Origin: Actimicrobium sp. CCC2.4
Lineage (GTDB): Bacteria > Pseudomonadota > Gammaproteobacteria > Burkholderiales > Burkholderiaceae_D
Assembly: GCF_034347385.1 (NCBI RefSeq)
Contig: NZ_CP133777.1
Coordinates: forward strand, 1,736,001-1,800,000
DNA: 64,000 bases
Reading direction: 5' to 3'
This document shows positions 48,927-61,469 of the stretch, piece by piece. Numbering within the stretch: the first letter of the stretch is position 1; every line of letters begins with the position of its first letter. Under the pieces are notes generated by a model that saw nothing but the letters and a program-made list of their open reading frames with translations, was not told the DNA's origin and did not search any database. A program made the position numbers and the translations under genes.

Positions 48927-50218
48927 CGAGCCTGCATACCCGACACATCAAGCCCCTGATCCTCGCCGGTCTGGATGGCAAGAACTGGCATCTTGAAGAC
49001 TACGTGGCACGCGGCGGTTACGCCCAACTCAAACGCATCCTCAACGACAAGATCACCCCCGAGCAAGTCATCGCCGAACTGAAGGCGTCGTCCTTGCGCG
49101 GTCGTGGCGGTGCGGGTTTCCCGACCGGCCTGAAGTGGAGCTTTATGCCGCGCCAGTTCCCGGGCCAGAAATACCTCGTCTGCAATTCAGACGAAGGCGA
49201 ACCGGGCACCTTCAAGGATCGTGACATCATGCGTTACAACCCGCATGCGCTCATCGAAGGCATGGCCATCGGTGCCTACGCAATGGGTATCACGGTCGGC
49301 TACAACTACATCCACGGCGAGATCTGGGCCGATTACGAACGCTTCGAAGAAGCGATCGAAGAAGCCCGCGCCGCCGGCATGCTCGGCGATCGGATTGCCG
49401 GCAGCGATTTCACTTTTCAGTTGCATGCATTCCATGGTTATGGTGCCTACATCTGCGGCGAAGAAACCGCCTTGCTCGAATCGATGGAAGGCAAGAAAGG
49501 CCAACCGCGCTTCAAGCCGCCTTTCCCTGCCAGTTTTGGTTTGTACGGCAAGCCGACCACGATCAACAACACCGAGACGTTCGCGGCGGTGCCCTTCGTC
49601 TTTGCGATGGGCGGCGAAGCGTATGCCGGCCTTGGCAAACCCAACAATGGCGGCACCAAAATTTTCTCCGTGTCAGGCGATGTCGCCAAACCGGGTAATT
49701 ACGAAGTGCCGCTCGGAACGCCGTTTGCGACCCTGCTTGAACTGGCCGGTGGCATGCGCGATGGCAAGAAGATCAAGGCAGTGATCCCCGGCGGATCGTC
49801 GATGCCGGTGCTGACCGGTGACGTCATGATGGCCACCGACATGGACTACGACTCGATCGCCAAAGCCGGCTCGATGCTCGGATCCGGCGCTGTCATCGTG
49901 ATGGACGAGACCCGCTGCATGGTCAAGTCGCTGCTGCGCCTGTCGTACTTCTATTACGAAGAATCCTGCGGCCAATGCACGCCATGCCGCGAAGGCACGG
50001 GCTGGCTGTATCGGATGGTCCACCGGATCGAACACGGCCAGGGCAGGGCGGATGACCTCGACATGCTGAACTCGATTGCCGATAACATCCAGGGCCGCAC
50101 GATCTGTGCGCTCGGTGATGCGGCAGCGATGCCGGTGCGGGCGATGATCAAGAACTTCCGCGAAGAATTCGAATACCACATCGAGCACAAGCACTGCCTG
50201 GTGCCAGCCTACATTTAG
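48923..50218 (+). CDS. nuoF: NADH-quinone oxidoreductase subunit F
   Basis: 431 residues. FMN/NADH-binding: [16 protein letters not shown] and [14 protein letters not shown]; [4Fe-4S] ligands in [12 protein letters not shown] (about residues 349-355) and a late Cys in [12 protein letters not shown]. Site of NADH oxidation in complex I. Confidence 0.97.
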   Translation: MTSLHTRHIKPLILAGLDGKNWHLEDYVARGGYAQLKRILNDKITPEQVIAELKASSLRGRGGAGFPTGLKWSFMPRQFPGQKYLVCNSDEGEPGTFKDRDIMRYNPHALIEGMAIGAYAMGITVGYNYIHGEIWADYERFEEAIEEARAAGMLGDRIAGSDFTFQLHAFHGYGAYICGEETALLESMEGKKGQPRFKPPFPASFGLYGKPTTINNTETFAAVPFVFAMGGEAYAGLGKPNNGGTKIFSVSGDVAKPGNYEVPLGTPFATLLELAGGMRDGKKIKAVIPGGSSMPVLTGDVMMATDMDYDSIAKAGSMLGSGAVIVMDETRCMVKSLLRLSYFYYEESCGQCTPCREGTGWLYRMVHRIEHGQGRADDLDMLNSIADNIQGRTICALGDAAAMPVRAMIKNFREEFEYHIEHKHCLVPAYI

Positions 50219-50298
50219 GCTGGTCCGGGTCGGTTGACTCGATCAATTTGCACCGTGCGGGCTGCCCAGCGCAGCCGCACTTACTTGGGCAAAAAAAG

Positions 50299-52641
50299 AT
50301 GGCCATGGTTGAAATTGAAATAGACGGCAAAAAAGTCGAAGTACCCGCAGGCAGCATGGTGATGGATGCAGCCAACAAGCTTGGCACCTACATTCCGCAC
50401 TTCTGCTACCACAAGAAATTGACGATCGCGGCGAACTGCCGCATGTGTCTCGTTGAAGTCGAGAAAGCACCAAAGCCCTTGCCGGCCTGCGCGACGCCCG
50501 TCTCCGCCGGCATGATCGTGCGCTCGAACAGCGAGAAAGCCGTGCAGGCCCAGAAGGGCGTGATGGAATTCCTGCTGATCAACCATCCGCTGGATTGCCC
50601 GATCTGTGATCAGGGCGGTGAATGCCAGTTGCAGGATCTGGCGGTCGGCTACGGTAAATCCTCATCGCGGTACGAAGAAGAAAAACGCATCGTTGTCCAA
50701 AAAGATGCCGGTCCGCTGATCTCGATGAAAGAGATGACGCGCTGCATCCATTGCACCCGCTGCGTACGCTTCGGCCAGGAAATCGGCGGCGTGATGGAAT
50801 TCGGCATGCTCGGTCGCGGCGAACACGCCGAGATCACTTCGTTCGTCGGCAAGACCGTCGACTCCGAATTGTCCGGCAACATGATCGACCTGTGCCCGGT
50901 CGGCGCACTGACCTCCAAGCCTTTCCGCTACAGCGCCCGCACCTGGGAATTGTCGCGTCGCAAATCAGTCAGCGCCCATGACGGCCTCGGTACCAACCTC
51001 GTCGTGCAAGTCAAGGGTAACCGCGTGATGCGCGTGCTGCCACTCGAAAACGAGGCGATCAACGAATGCTGGCTGTCGGACAAGGACCGCTTTTCTTACG
51101 AGGGTCTCAATAGCGACGAACGCCTGAGCGCACCGATGCTCAAGCAGGACGGCAAATGGCAGGAAGTCAGCTGGCAGACTGCGCTCGAATACGTTGCCCA
51201 TGGTCTGTGCAACATCAAACACGAACACGGTGCCGATGCGATCGCCGCACTCGGCACACCAAGCTCCACACTCGAAGAACTGACGCTACTGCAAAAGGTC
51301 GTGCGTGGCATTGGTTCCGAGAATGTTGATTTCCGCCTGCGTCAATCGAACTTCGCGCTCGATGGTGCGGTTACGCCGTGGCTGGGAATGTCGATTACCG
51401 ACTTCGGTCTGCTTGATCGTGTCTTCGTGATCGGCTCGTTCCTGCGTAAGGATCATCCACTGCTGACAGCGCGTTTGCGCCAGTCGGTCAAGAGCGGCGC
51501 GAAGCTCAGCTTGCTGCACGCGACCGACGACGATTTGCTGATGCCGGTGGCTAACAAGATCATCGCGGCACCGTCGGCCTGGTTGAGCGTGCTCGGCGAA
51601 GTGATCGTTGCCGTTGCTCAAGCCAAATCCCTGACGGTGCCCGCCGGTTTCGAGGGCGTCATTGCCTCGTCGGCGGCACAGCAAATTGCAGGCAGCTTGA
51701 TGTCAGCCGAACCGGGTGCCGTCATGCTTGGCAACGCCGCTGCACAGCATCCTCAGGCAGCCCAGTTGCACGCTGCCGCACAATGGATTGCCGAAGCAAC
51801 GGGCACCCGACTTGGCTTCCTGACCGAAGCCGCGAATTCCGTTGGCGGGTACCTCGCCAACGCCATACCAGGTGCAGGCGCGAACGCAGCAAGTGCCTTT
51901 GCCGTGCCGCGCAAAGCCTATCTGCTGTTCAATGCCGAACCCCTGCTCGACAGCGCTAATCCGCAAGTCGCCCGCGCGGCGCTTGATCAGGCCGAGATGG
52001 TCGTCGTGCTGTCACCGTTCAAGCACGGCACCGATTACGCCGATGTGTTGTTGCCGATCGCACCGTTCACCGAAACCGCGGGCACTTTCGTCAGTTGCGA
52101 AGGCCGCGCGCAAAGCTTCAATGGCACCGTCAAACCACTTGGTGACACGCGTCCGGGCTGGAAAGTCCTGCGTGTACTGGGTAACTTGCTGGGTCTGTCC
52201 GGATTTGATTACGACACCTCCGAAGCGATCCGCAACGAAGTGCTGGGGGCGCCGTCGATTGTCGCCCTCGACTTGAGCACACGCCTCAATAACCACACCA
52301 CGTTCGCGCCGCAAGCGCCGTTCACTGCTGCCAATGGTGGCCTTGAGCGGATCGCCGAAGTGCCGATCTACTGGACCGACGCGATCGTGCGCCGCGCACC
52401 GGCTTTGCAGGAAACCAGTGACGCGCGCGCACCGGCGGCACGATTGTCTGCTGCACTGGCGCGCCAACTCGGCGTTGTTGACGGCGCCACCGTCAGGGTC
52501 ACGCAAGGCAGCGGCAATGCGGTACTCGAGGTAGTCATCGAGGCCGGCTTGCCTGATAATGCGGTGCGCATCGCTGCCGCGCACAAGGCAACGTCAATGC
52601 TGGGCGCCATGTTCGGCCCGATCAGTGTGGAGAAAGTCTGA
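50299..52641 (+). CDS. nuoG: NADH-quinone oxidoreductase subunit G
   Basis: 780 residues from ATG 50299; ATG 50305 is an alternative. Iron-sulfur ligands are visible: [2Fe-2S] Cys36, Cys47, Cys50, Cys64; His96 with Cys100, Cys103, Cys109; and a [4Fe-4S] set Cys149, Cys152, Cys155, Cys199. The rest is a molybdopterin-oxidoreductase-like fold without a visible cofactor Cys. The gap after nuoF is 80 bp. Stop overlaps nuoH ATG. Confidence 0.96.
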   Translation: MAMVEIEIDGKKVEVPAGSMVMDAANKLGTYIPHFCYHKKLTIAANCRMCLVEVEKAPKPLPACATPVSAGMIVRSNSEKAVQAQKGVMEFLLINHPLDCPICDQGGECQLQDLAVGYGKSSSRYEEEKRIVVQKDAGPLISMKEMTRCIHCTRCVRFGQEIGGVMEFGMLGRGEHAEITSFVGKTVDSELSGNMIDLCPVGALTSKPFRYSARTWELSRRKSVSAHDGLGTNLVVQVKGNRVMRVLPLENEAINECWLSDKDRFSYEGLNSDERLSAPMLKQDGKWQEVSWQTALEYVAHGLCNIKHEHGADAIAALGTPSSTLEELTLLQKVVRGIGSENVDFRLRQSNFALDGAVTPWLGMSITDFGLLDRVFVIGSFLRKDHPLLTARLRQSVKSGAKLSLLHATDDDLLMPVANKIIAAPSAWLSVLGEVIVAVAQAKSLTVPAGFEGVIASSAAQQIAGSLMSAEPGAVMLGNAAAQHPQAAQLHAAAQWIAEATGTRLGFLTEAANSVGGYLANAIPGAGANAASAFAVPRKAYLLFNAEPLLDSANPQVARAALDQAEMVVVLSPFKHGTDYADVLLPIAPFTETAGTFVSCEGRAQSFNGTVKPLGDTRPGWKVLRVLGNLLGLSGFDYDTSEAIRNEVLGAPSIVALDLSTRLNNHTTFAPQAPFTAANGGLERIAEVPIYWTDAIVRRAPALQETSDARAPAARLSAALARQLGVVDGATVRVTQGSGNAVLEVVIEAGLPDNAVRIAAAHKATSMLGAMFGPISVEKV

Positions 52642-53729
52642 TGGATCAGTTGCTTGTGAACATACAGGCCACCGGCAGTAGCTGGTTCGGTTACTTCTGG
52701 CCGCTGGTATGGAACCTGGTCAAGATCATTGCGCTGGTGCTGCCGATCATGGCGTGCGTCGCCTACCTCACATTGTGGGAACGCAAGATGATCGGCTGGA
52801 TGCACGTGCGTATCGGTCCGAACCGGGTAGGCCCTGCCGGTTTGCTGCAACCGATCGCCGACGCACTCAAGCTGCTGCTCAAAGAAATCATCATCCCGGC
52901 CAAGTCCAACAAGGCCTTGTTCGTGATCGCACCGATCATGACCATCATGCCGGCACTGGCAGCGTGGGTCGTGATCCCGTTCGGACCCGAAGTCGCGCTG
53001 GCCAATCTGAATGCCGGCCTGTTGTTCGCGATGGCGATCATGTCGCTCGAAGTGTATGGCGTGATCATCGCCGGCTGGGCATCCAACTCCAAGTATGCGT
53101 TTCTCGGTGCGATGCGCGCTTCGGCGCAAATGATTTCGTATGAAATCTCGATGGGCTTCGTGCTGGTGATCGTACTGATGGTCACGGGCAGCCTGAACTT
53201 CACCGACATCGTGCTGGCGCAAACCGAAGGCCGGATGGCCAGCATGGGCTTGAACTTCCTGTCCTGGAACTGGCTGCCGCTGCTGCCGATGTTTGGTGTC
53301 TTCATCATTGCCGGCATTGCCGAGACCAGCCGTCATCCGTTCGACGTGGTCGAGGGCGAATCGGAAATTGTCGCCGGTCACATGGTTGAATATTCGGGCA
53401 TGTCGTTCGCGATGTTCTTCCTGGCCGAATACGCCAACATGATCCTGATCTCGATACTCGCCGCGTTGATGTTCCTGGGCGGCTGGGATTCACCGATAGG
53501 TGCACAGGTACCGGTGCTGGGTTTGCTGTCGTATCTGCCTGGCTGGATCTGGCTCGGCATCAAGACCTTCCTGATTGTCTCGATCTTCATCTGGGTGCGG
53601 GCTTCGTTTCCGCGCTACCGGTATGACCAGATCATGCGTCTGGGCTGGAAGATTTTCATCCCGCTGACGCTGGGCTATCTGGTCATCGTGGCTGCATGGA
53701 TGCAGACCTCATGGAATATTTGGAAGTAA
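52641..53729 (+). CDS. nuoH: NADH-quinone oxidoreductase subunit H
   Basis: 362 residues, about eight membrane helices. Conserved [39 protein letters not shown] and [10 protein letters not shown]. Lines the quinone chamber between the arms. Starts within the nuoG stop (TGATG). Confidence 0.97.
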   Translation: MDQLLVNIQATGSSWFGYFWPLVWNLVKIIALVLPIMACVAYLTLWERKMIGWMHVRIGPNRVGPAGLLQPIADALKLLLKEIIIPAKSNKALFVIAPIMTIMPALAAWVVIPFGPEVALANLNAGLLFAMAIMSLEVYGVIIAGWASNSKYAFLGAMRASAQMISYEISMGFVLVIVLMVTGSLNFTDIVLAQTEGRMASMGLNFLSWNWLPLLPMFGVFIIAGIAETSRHPFDVVEGESEIVAGHMVEYSGMSFAMFFLAEYANMILISILAALMFLGGWDSPIGAQVPVLGLLSYLPGWIWLGIKTFLIVSIFIWVRASFPRYRYDQIMRLGWKIFIPLTLGYLVIVAAWMQTSWNIWK

Positions 53730-53748
53730 AGAAAAGGGCGTACACACG

Positions 53749-54237
53749 ATGGAAGCCATCAAGGATTTTTTCAGCAGTCTGATGCTGCGCGAGCTGTTCA
53801 AGGGCATGGCCCTGACCGGCCGCTACATGTTTGCCCGCAAGATCACGGTGCAATTTCCGGAAGAAAAAACGCCGCAGTCGCCACGATTCCGGGGACTGCA
53901 TGCCTTGCGTCGCTACCCGAATGGCGAAGAACGCTGCATCGCCTGCAAGCTGTGCGAAGCAGTCTGCCCGGCGATGGCGATCACGATCGAATCCGAACAG
54001 CGCGATGACGGTTCACGCCGCACCACACGCTATGACATTGACCTGACCAAATGCATTTTCTGCGGCTTCTGCGAAGAATCCTGCCCGGTCGATTCCATCG
54101 TCGAAACCAGCATCCTCGAATACCACGGCGAAAAACGCGGCGACCTGTACTACACCAAGGAAATGCTGCTAGCCGTCGGTGACCGCTACGAGAATGACAT
54201 CGCTGCCGCCCGTGCCGCCGATGCGCCTTATCGCTGA
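53749..54237 (+). CDS. nuoI: NADH-quinone oxidoreductase subunit I
   Basis: 162 residues. Two [4Fe-4S] ferredoxin motifs: Cys63/66/69/73 ([11 protein letters not shown]) and Cys102/105/108/112 ([11 protein letters not shown]), holding N6a and N6b. 19 bp after nuoH. Confidence 0.97.
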   Translation: MEAIKDFFSSLMLRELFKGMALTGRYMFARKITVQFPEEKTPQSPRFRGLHALRRYPNGEERCIACKLCEAVCPAMAITIESEQRDDGSRRTTRYDIDLTKCIFCGFCEESCPVDSIVETSILEYHGEKRGDLYYTKEMLLAVGDRYENDIAAARAADAPYR

Positions 54238-54297
54238 TGAACGCTTCAGTGCTCCACACTAACCTGGCTGTCTGCATGCCGACTCTTCTGGTCCATC

Positions 54298-54963
54298 ATG
54301 GAATTTAAAACTGCCCTGTTCTACGCGTTCTCGGCCATCCTCGTGATGGCTGCACTTAAAGTCATTACCGACCGCAATCCAGTCCACTCCGCACTGTTCC
54401 TGGTGCTGGCCTTCTTCTCTGCAGCGGCGATCTGGCTGCTGCTGCAAGCCGAATTTCTCGCCATCGTTCTGGTACTGGTGTACGTCGGTGCAGTGATGGT
54501 GCTGTTCCTGTTCGTCGTGATGATGCTCGATATCAATGTCGACAAAATGCGGGAAGGGTTCTGGGGCTATCTACCCTTTGCGGCATTCATTGGCGTACTG
54601 ATCGTGCTCGAGATGTCAGCCGTCCTGTTGCAGGCATTCTGGGCCCCTGATGCACAAGTGCCGTCAGCCGCATCCACGATAGGCACCACCAAAGAACTGG
54701 GCAAACTGATCTACACCGAATACGTGTACGCATTTGAAATCGCCGCCGCCATCCTGTTGCTGGCCATCGTCTCGGCGGTCGCGCTGACACTGCGGAAGCG
54801 CAAGGATAGCAAGTATTTTGATCCGGCAGAAGCCGTCAAGGTCAAGGCCAGCGACCGCGTACGCATCGTCAAAATGAAATCCGAATCGACGCGCATCGTT
54901 GCTGATGGCAATGCTGATGCTGCTCCCTCCACACCCGCTGCCCCGGCAGCAGAACAAAAATAA
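54298..54963 (+). CDS. nuoJ: NADH-quinone oxidoreductase subunit J
   Basis: 221 residues; about five membrane helices (FKTALFYAFSAILVMAALKV; IVLVLVYVGAVMVLFLFVVM), then a cytoplasmic Lys/Arg- and Ala-rich tail of about 50 residues. Start is 60 bp after nuoI. Confidence 0.95.
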   Translation: MEFKTALFYAFSAILVMAALKVITDRNPVHSALFLVLAFFSAAAIWLLLQAEFLAIVLVLVYVGAVMVLFLFVVMMLDINVDKMREGFWGYLPFAAFIGVLIVLEMSAVLLQAFWAPDAQVPSAASTIGTTKELGKLIYTEYVYAFEIAAAILLLAIVSAVALTLRKRKDSKYFDPAEAVKVKASDRVRIVKMKSESTRIVADGNADAAPSTPAAPAAEQK

Positions 54964-54972
54964 GGGGCGCAC

Positions 54973-55281
54973 GTGACCGTTACTCTCGCTCATTACCTGA
55001 TCCTTGGCGCGATCCTGTTTTCGATTTCCATCGTCGGCATTTTTCTGAACCGCAAGAACATCATCATTTTGCTGATGGCCATTGAACTGATGCTGCTGGC
55101 AGTCAATACCAACTTCATCGCGTTCTCGCATTACCTCGGTGATGCGGCCGGACAGATCTTCGTCTTCTTCATCCTGACCGTGGCCGCTGCAGAAGCCGCG
55201 ATCGGACTGGCTATCCTCGTGGTGATGTTCCGTAACCTCGACACCATCAATGTCGAAGACCTCGATAGCCTGAAGGGGTAA
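54973..55281 (+). CDS. nuoK: NADH-quinone oxidoreductase subunit K
   Basis: 102 residues, GTG start with AAGGGG upstream. Three helices with conserved Glu in [13 protein letters not shown] and in [12 protein letters not shown], which take part in proton transfer. Confidence 0.96.
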   Translation: MTVTLAHYLILGAILFSISIVGIFLNRKNIIILLMAIELMLLAVNTNFIAFSHYLGDAAGQIFVFFILTVAAAEAAIGLAILVVMFRNLDTINVEDLDSLKG

Positions 55282-55283
55282 TC

Positions 55284-55349
55284 ATGAAGCGCTTCCTGCA
55301 CACCACCACCACCACGAACACGCGTACCAAAAACAACGATAAGGTCTAG
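55284..55349 (+). CDS. Possible 21-aa micro-ORF between nuoK and nuoL
   Basis: ATG at 55284, stop at 55347-55349, two bases before the nuoL ATG at 55352. AAGGGG of the nuoK end lies 5-6 nt upstream. The product is short and basic/Thr-rich (MKRFLHTTTTTNTRTKNN). The nearby nuoL start has only AAGG at 55341-55344, inside this frame, for a ribosome site, so translation of this frame could couple nuoL. No homologue is known to me; coding is unproven. Confidence 0.35.
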   Translation: MKRFLHTTTTTNTRTKNNDKV

Positions 55350-55351
55350 AC

Positions 55352-57412
<2,061 letters not shown>

Positions 57413-57436
57413 GCTGGCCAAGGTCACTCCCTACAC

Positions 57437-58939
57437 ATGATTCAGTCCACTTTCTCCGCTTCATTTTCTTTACTTAGTCTGGCTATCTGGTGCCCGATTG
57501 CCTTTGGTGTACTGATCCTGGCCTTTGGCCGCGATGATAATCCCGGCCTGGTACGTATTGCCGCACTGATCGGTTCCGTCGTCAGTTTTCTGGTCACGCT
57601 GCCGCTGATACAGCGCTTCGACAATGCCGCTCACGGCATGCAGTTCGCCGAAAAAATGCCGTGGATCGAGCGCTTCAATATTCAGTACTTTGTTGGCATC
57701 GACGGCATTTCGCTGTGGCTGGTGGTGCTGACTTCGTTCATCACGATCATCGTCGTCGTCTCGGCGTGGGAAGTGATCCAGAAAAAAGTCGCGCAGTACA
57801 TGGGCGCATTTCTGATCCTGTCGGGCTTGATGGTCGGCGTGTTTTGCGCGCTCGATGGCATGCTGTTCTACGTTTTCTTCGAGGCCACGCTGATTCCGAT
57901 GTTCATCATCATCGGTGTCTGGGGTGGCGGTAATCGCGTCTATGCCGCGATAAAATTCTTTCTGTATACCTTCTTCGGTTCGCTGCTGATGCTGGTGGCG
58001 CTGCTGTATCTGTACTTCGCGTCGGGCGGTTCGTTTGACATTACGTATTGGCATGACTTGCCACTGCCGCTGAATGTGCAGATCCCGTTGTTCCTGGCTT
58101 TCCTGATGGCGTTTGCCGTCAAGGTGCCGATGTGGCCGGTGCATACGTGGCTGCCGGATGCCCACGTCGAAGCGCCAACCGGCGGGTCGGTCGTCCTGGC
58201 GGCAGTCATGCTTAAGCTGGGTGCCTACGGCTTCCTGCGTTTTTCGCTGCCGATCACGCCGGACGCCAGCCATTACCTGGCACCAATGATGATCACGCTG
58301 TCGCTGATTGCCGTCATCTACATCGGCCTGGTCGCATTGGTCCAGACCGATATGAAAAAGCTGGTTGCGTATTCGTCGATCGCACACATGGGCTTCGTCA
58401 CGCTGGGCTTCTTTGCTTTCAATGACATGGCGGTGCAGGGCGGTATCGTGCAAATGGTGTCGCATGGCTTTGTGTCGGCGGCGATGTTCCTGTGTATCGG
58501 CGTGCTGTACGACCGCATGCATACCCGTGCCATCGCCGACTACGGCGGCGTCGTCAACACGATGCCGAAATTTGCGGCGTTCTTCGTACTGTTCTCGCTG
58601 GCCAATTGCGGCTTGCCGGCAACCTCCGGTTTCGTTGGTGAATTCATGGTGATCCTTGGCGCGATCAAGTTCAATTTCTGGATTGGTTTGCTGGCAGGAA
58701 CGGCGCTGATTTTCGGCGCAGCGTATTCGCTGTGGCTGGTCAAGCGCGTCATCTTCGGTGCGGTGGCCAACCCGCAGGTGGCCAAGCTGAAAGACCTGAG
58801 CGTGCGCGAGTTCGGCATGCTTGGCGTGCTGGCCATCGCCGTGATCGTCATGGGTGTGTACCCGGCACCAATTACCGATGCGATGCAGACTTCCGTGGCC
58901 GACCTGCTGCAACATGTTTCTATTTCCAAAGCCAACTGA
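57437..58939 (+). CDS. nuoM: NADH-quinone oxidoreductase subunit M
   Basis: 500 residues. Antiporter-like subunit with FFEATLIPMFIIIGVWGG, and MWPVHTWLPDAHVEAPTGGSV. Proton channel residues (Glu in FEATL, Lys in VKVPMWP) are intact. Stop is TGATG-linked to a micro-ORF. Confidence 0.97.
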   Translation: MIQSTFSASFSLLSLAIWCPIAFGVLILAFGRDDNPGLVRIAALIGSVVSFLVTLPLIQRFDNAAHGMQFAEKMPWIERFNIQYFVGIDGISLWLVVLTSFITIIVVVSAWEVIQKKVAQYMGAFLILSGLMVGVFCALDGMLFYVFFEATLIPMFIIIGVWGGGNRVYAAIKFFLYTFFGSLLMLVALLYLYFASGGSFDITYWHDLPLPLNVQIPLFLAFLMAFAVKVPMWPVHTWLPDAHVEAPTGGSVVLAAVMLKLGAYGFLRFSLPITPDASHYLAPMMITLSLIAVIYIGLVALVQTDMKKLVAYSSIAHMGFVTLGFFAFNDMAVQGGIVQMVSHGFVSAAMFLCIGVLYDRMHTRAIADYGGVVNTMPKFAAFFVLFSLANCGLPATSGFVGEFMVILGAIKFNFWIGLLAGTALIFGAAYSLWLVKRVIFGAVANPQVAKLKDLSVREFGMLGVLAIAVIVMGVYPAPITDAMQTSVADLLQHVSISKAN

Positions 58940-58992
58940 TGAATCCAACCTCCAACATTTCTAGTGGACAGCCGGTTGCGGCACAAAAATGA
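58939..58992 (+). CDS. Possible 17-aa micro-ORF bridging nuoM and nuoN
   Basis: ATG overlaps the nuoM stop (TGATG at 58937-58941), and the TGA at 58990-58992 overlaps the nuoN ATG (58989) as ATGA. Product [17 protein letters not shown] has no membrane helix. The perfect double overlap suggests ribosome handover from nuoM to nuoN; the peptide itself may have no role. Confidence 0.4.
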   Translation: MNPTSNISSGQPVAAQK

Positions 58993-60491
58993 ACAACATG
59001 AATCTGATCCCGCTCCTCCCTGAAGTCATCTTGCTGGTCGCGACATCGCTGATCCTGCTAATCGATATGTTCCTGTCGGACAAACAGCGCAATGTCACGT
59101 ACGTGTTGTCGCTGATCACGCTCGGCGTCTGCGCCGTGTTCAGTTATGCGTATCTGATGAGCGGTGAAACCATCTACCTGTTCGACAATATGGTGGTCGT
59201 CGATCCGATGGCCAACATGATGAAGCTGTTCAGTTACCTGGCAGTCGCGGTGACCCTGGTGTATTCGCGTCATTACGTGGCGTCGCGCGGCATCGTCAAT
59301 GACCGCCTGGGTGGCGAATTTTATGTGCTGGCGCTGTTCTCGCTGCTTGGACAACTGGTGATGATTTCAGCCAGCAATCTGCTGATCATTTATCTGGGCC
59401 TCGAACTGATGTCGCTGTCGCTGTATGCGCTGGTGGCCTTGCGGCGCGATCATTCGCAGTCCACCGAAGCGGCGATGAAGTACTTCATCCTCGGTGCGCT
59501 GGCTTCAGGTTTCCTGCTGTACGGCATGTCGATGCTGTACGGCGCGACTGGTTCGCTGGACCTGAGCGACATCGTCAAGGTCAGCATGTCCGGCACGGCC
59601 AATCGCACGATTCTGGTTTTCGGTATCGTCTTTCTCGTCGCCGGTCTTGCATTCAAGCTAGGTGTCGTGCCATTCCACATGTGGGTGCCGGACGTTTATC
59701 AGGGCGCACCAACCGCCGTGACCTTGTTGCTGGGTGGCGCACCCAAATTGGCGACCTTCGTCATTACGCTGCGCCTGCTGGTTGAAGGCTTGCTACCGCT
59801 AGCCTTCGACTGGCAACAGATGTTGCTGGTGCTGGCGGTTGCCTCGCTGGCGATCGGCAACATCACAGCGATCGTCCAGACCAATCTCAAGCGCATGCTG
59901 GCGTATTCGACGATTGCCCAAATGGGCTTTGTCTTGCTTGGGCTGGCGTCGGGTGTCACCGATGGCAATGGCTACTCCGCCGTCAATGCGTACAGCTCCG
60001 CCATGTTCTACACGATCACTTACGTCATGACTACGCTGGGTACCTTCGGCATCATGTTGCTGCTGTCACGCAAGGGCTTCGAGGCAGAGAACATCGACGA
60101 CCTGAAAGGCCTCAATCAACGCAGCCCATGGTTCGCGCTGGTGATGCTGTTGTTCATGCTGTCGCTGGCGGGTATTCCGCCGATGATGGGTTTTTACGCC
60201 AAGTTGTCGGTACTGCAGGCAGTGCTCGGTACAGGCCATATCTGGTTGGCCGTGCTGGCGGTGTTCTTCTCGCTCATCGGTGCTTACTATTACTTGCGCG
60301 TGATCAAGGTCATGTATTTCGACGAGCCGGCCAGTACCGAAAAAATCGTGGCCAGTACGGACATGCGCGTCATCCTCAGTCTCAATGGGATTGCCGTGGT
60401 GGCGCTAGGCCTGATGCCGGGTGCGCTGATGACAGCATGCGAAACAGCCATGGGCTTGTCGTTGCGCGCGTTCGTACGGACCTTGTACTGA
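58989..60491 (+). CDS. nuoN: NADH-quinone oxidoreductase subunit N
   Basis: 500 residues, third antiporter-like subunit. [19 protein letters not shown] and [19 protein letters not shown] are conserved; Lys in FKLGVVPF and Glu in LGLEL are present. Last nuo gene. The DUF2818 TTG start follows its stop after one base. Confidence 0.97.
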   Translation: MNNMNLIPLLPEVILLVATSLILLIDMFLSDKQRNVTYVLSLITLGVCAVFSYAYLMSGETIYLFDNMVVVDPMANMMKLFSYLAVAVTLVYSRHYVASRGIVNDRLGGEFYVLALFSLLGQLVMISASNLLIIYLGLELMSLSLYALVALRRDHSQSTEAAMKYFILGALASGFLLYGMSMLYGATGSLDLSDIVKVSMSGTANRTILVFGIVFLVAGLAFKLGVVPFHMWVPDVYQGAPTAVTLLLGGAPKLATFVITLRLLVEGLLPLAFDWQQMLLVLAVASLAIGNITAIVQTNLKRMLAYSTIAQMGFVLLGLASGVTDGNGYSAVNAYSSAMFYTITYVMTTLGTFGIMLLLSRKGFEAENIDDLKGLNQRSPWFALVMLLFMLSLAGIPPMMGFYAKLSVLQAVLGTGHIWLAVLAVFFSLIGAYYYLRVIKVMYFDEPASTEKIVASTDMRVILSLNGIAVVALGLMPGALMTACETAMGLSLRAFVRTLY

Positions 60492-60492
60492 T

Positions 60493-60816
60493 TTGGATAT
60501 CTCGCTCGCTAGCTGGTTTGTCGTTATCCTGGCCTTGGCCGCCGCCAATCTACCGTTCCTGACCGACCGCTTATTCGGCATCATCGCGCTGTCGCCGAAG
60601 ACGGCACCGACCGACAAGTCGATGTGGTGGCGTCTGCTGGAATTGCTGGTGCTGTACTTCGTGGTCGGGTTTGCCGGTCGCCTGGTCGAAGGCCGCACGG
60701 GTGACGTGTTCACGCAGACCTGGGAATTTTATGCGATCGCGGCAGTGGCATTCATCGTGTTGGCTTATCCCGGTTTTGCGTATTGCTACCTGCGCAAGCG
60801 CAACAGCGGTATCTGA
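60493..60816 (+). CDS. DUF2818 membrane protein at the nuo operon end
   Basis: 107 residues from a TTG at 60493, one base after the nuoN stop. Three membrane helices (ASWFVVILALAAANLPFL, LLELLVLYFVVGFAGRLV, FYAIAAVAFIVLAYPGFAYCYL). DUF2818 is found behind nuoN in betaproteobacteria; function unknown. TTG start is supported by family length and the tight spacing. Its stop overlaps the NUDIX gene start (TGATG). Confidence 0.88.
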   Translation: MDISLASWFVVILALAAANLPFLTDRLFGIIALSPKTAPTDKSMWWRLLELLVLYFVVGFAGRLVEGRTGDVFTQTWEFYAIAAVAFIVLAYPGFAYCYLRKRNSGI

Positions 60817-61382
60817 TGGACGAGCACCTCAAAGAAAAGCGCATCGATAGCCGGCTGGTCTATGACGGCCATTTCCTGAAGGTCATGAAAGACACCGTCA
60901 GTCTGCCGGACGGTAGATTAACCGGACGCGAATACATCCTCCATCCGGGAGCCGTAGTGATCCTGCCTGTGTTTGACGATGGCCGTATCCTGCTCGAACG
61001 GCAGTTCCGCTACCCGCTCGATCAGGTGTTCATCGAATATCCCGCCGGAAAAATTGATGCAGGCGAAGACACACTGGCCTGCGCCAAGCGCGAATTGCAG
61101 GAAGAAACCGGCTACACCGCCAGCCACTGGCAGCACGTCAGCACCATCCACAATGCAATTGCTTACTCGGACGAACATCTCGAGATCTACCTTGCGCGCG
61201 GCCTGACAGCGGGCCCTGATCAGCTCGATGACGGCGAATTCCTCGACACCTTCACGGCGACCTTGCCGGAGTTGCTGGAATGGGTTCGCGAAGGAAAGAT
61301 TACGGATGTGAAGACAGTGATAGGGACGTTTTGGTTGGAGAAAATACTGTCTGGTAGTTGGTCGTCATCCGCATCCAGGTAG
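60816..61382 (+). CDS. NUDIX hydrolase (ADP-ribose pyrophosphatase type)
   Basis: 188 residues. The NUDIX box is complete: Gly78, Glu84, Arg92-Glu93, Glu96-Glu97, Gly99 (GKIDAGEDT, then RELQEETGY). Family hydrolyses nucleoside diphosphate linked to another moiety; the ADP-ribose pyrophosphatase type is likeliest from length and PVFDDGRILLERQFRYP. Tail of the nuo transcript, ending in a terminator, so it may link complex I expression to NAD(H)-related metabolism, which is inference. Confidence 0.88.
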   Translation: MDEHLKEKRIDSRLVYDGHFLKVMKDTVSLPDGRLTGREYILHPGAVVILPVFDDGRILLERQFRYPLDQVFIEYPAGKIDAGEDTLACAKRELQEETGYTASHWQHVSTIHNAIAYSDEHLEIYLARGLTAGPDQLDDGEFLDTFTATLPELLEWVREGKITDVKTVIGTFWLEKILSGSWSSSASR

Positions 61383-61431
61383 CGTGCGGTAGCTAACATT
61401 TCAACGCAGCCCGGGCTCATCCGCCCGACAT

Positions 61432-61462
61432 AAAAAAACCCGCTTTTCAGCGGGTTTTTTTT
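61432..61462. terminator. Bidirectional terminator between NUDIX and ETF-QO genes
   Basis: AAAAAAACCCGCT (61432-61444) pairs perfectly with AGCGGGTTTTTTT (61449-61461), 4-nt loop. A-run on one side and T-run on the other serve both converging genes. Confidence 0.93.
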
Positions 61463-61469
61463 GGCCGTA

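Noticed and set aside
57470-58948. 492-codon minus-strand open frame opposite nuoM
   Set aside because: Shadow frame of a conserved membrane-protein gene; its product is full of Gln/His/Arg and has no plausible fold signature.
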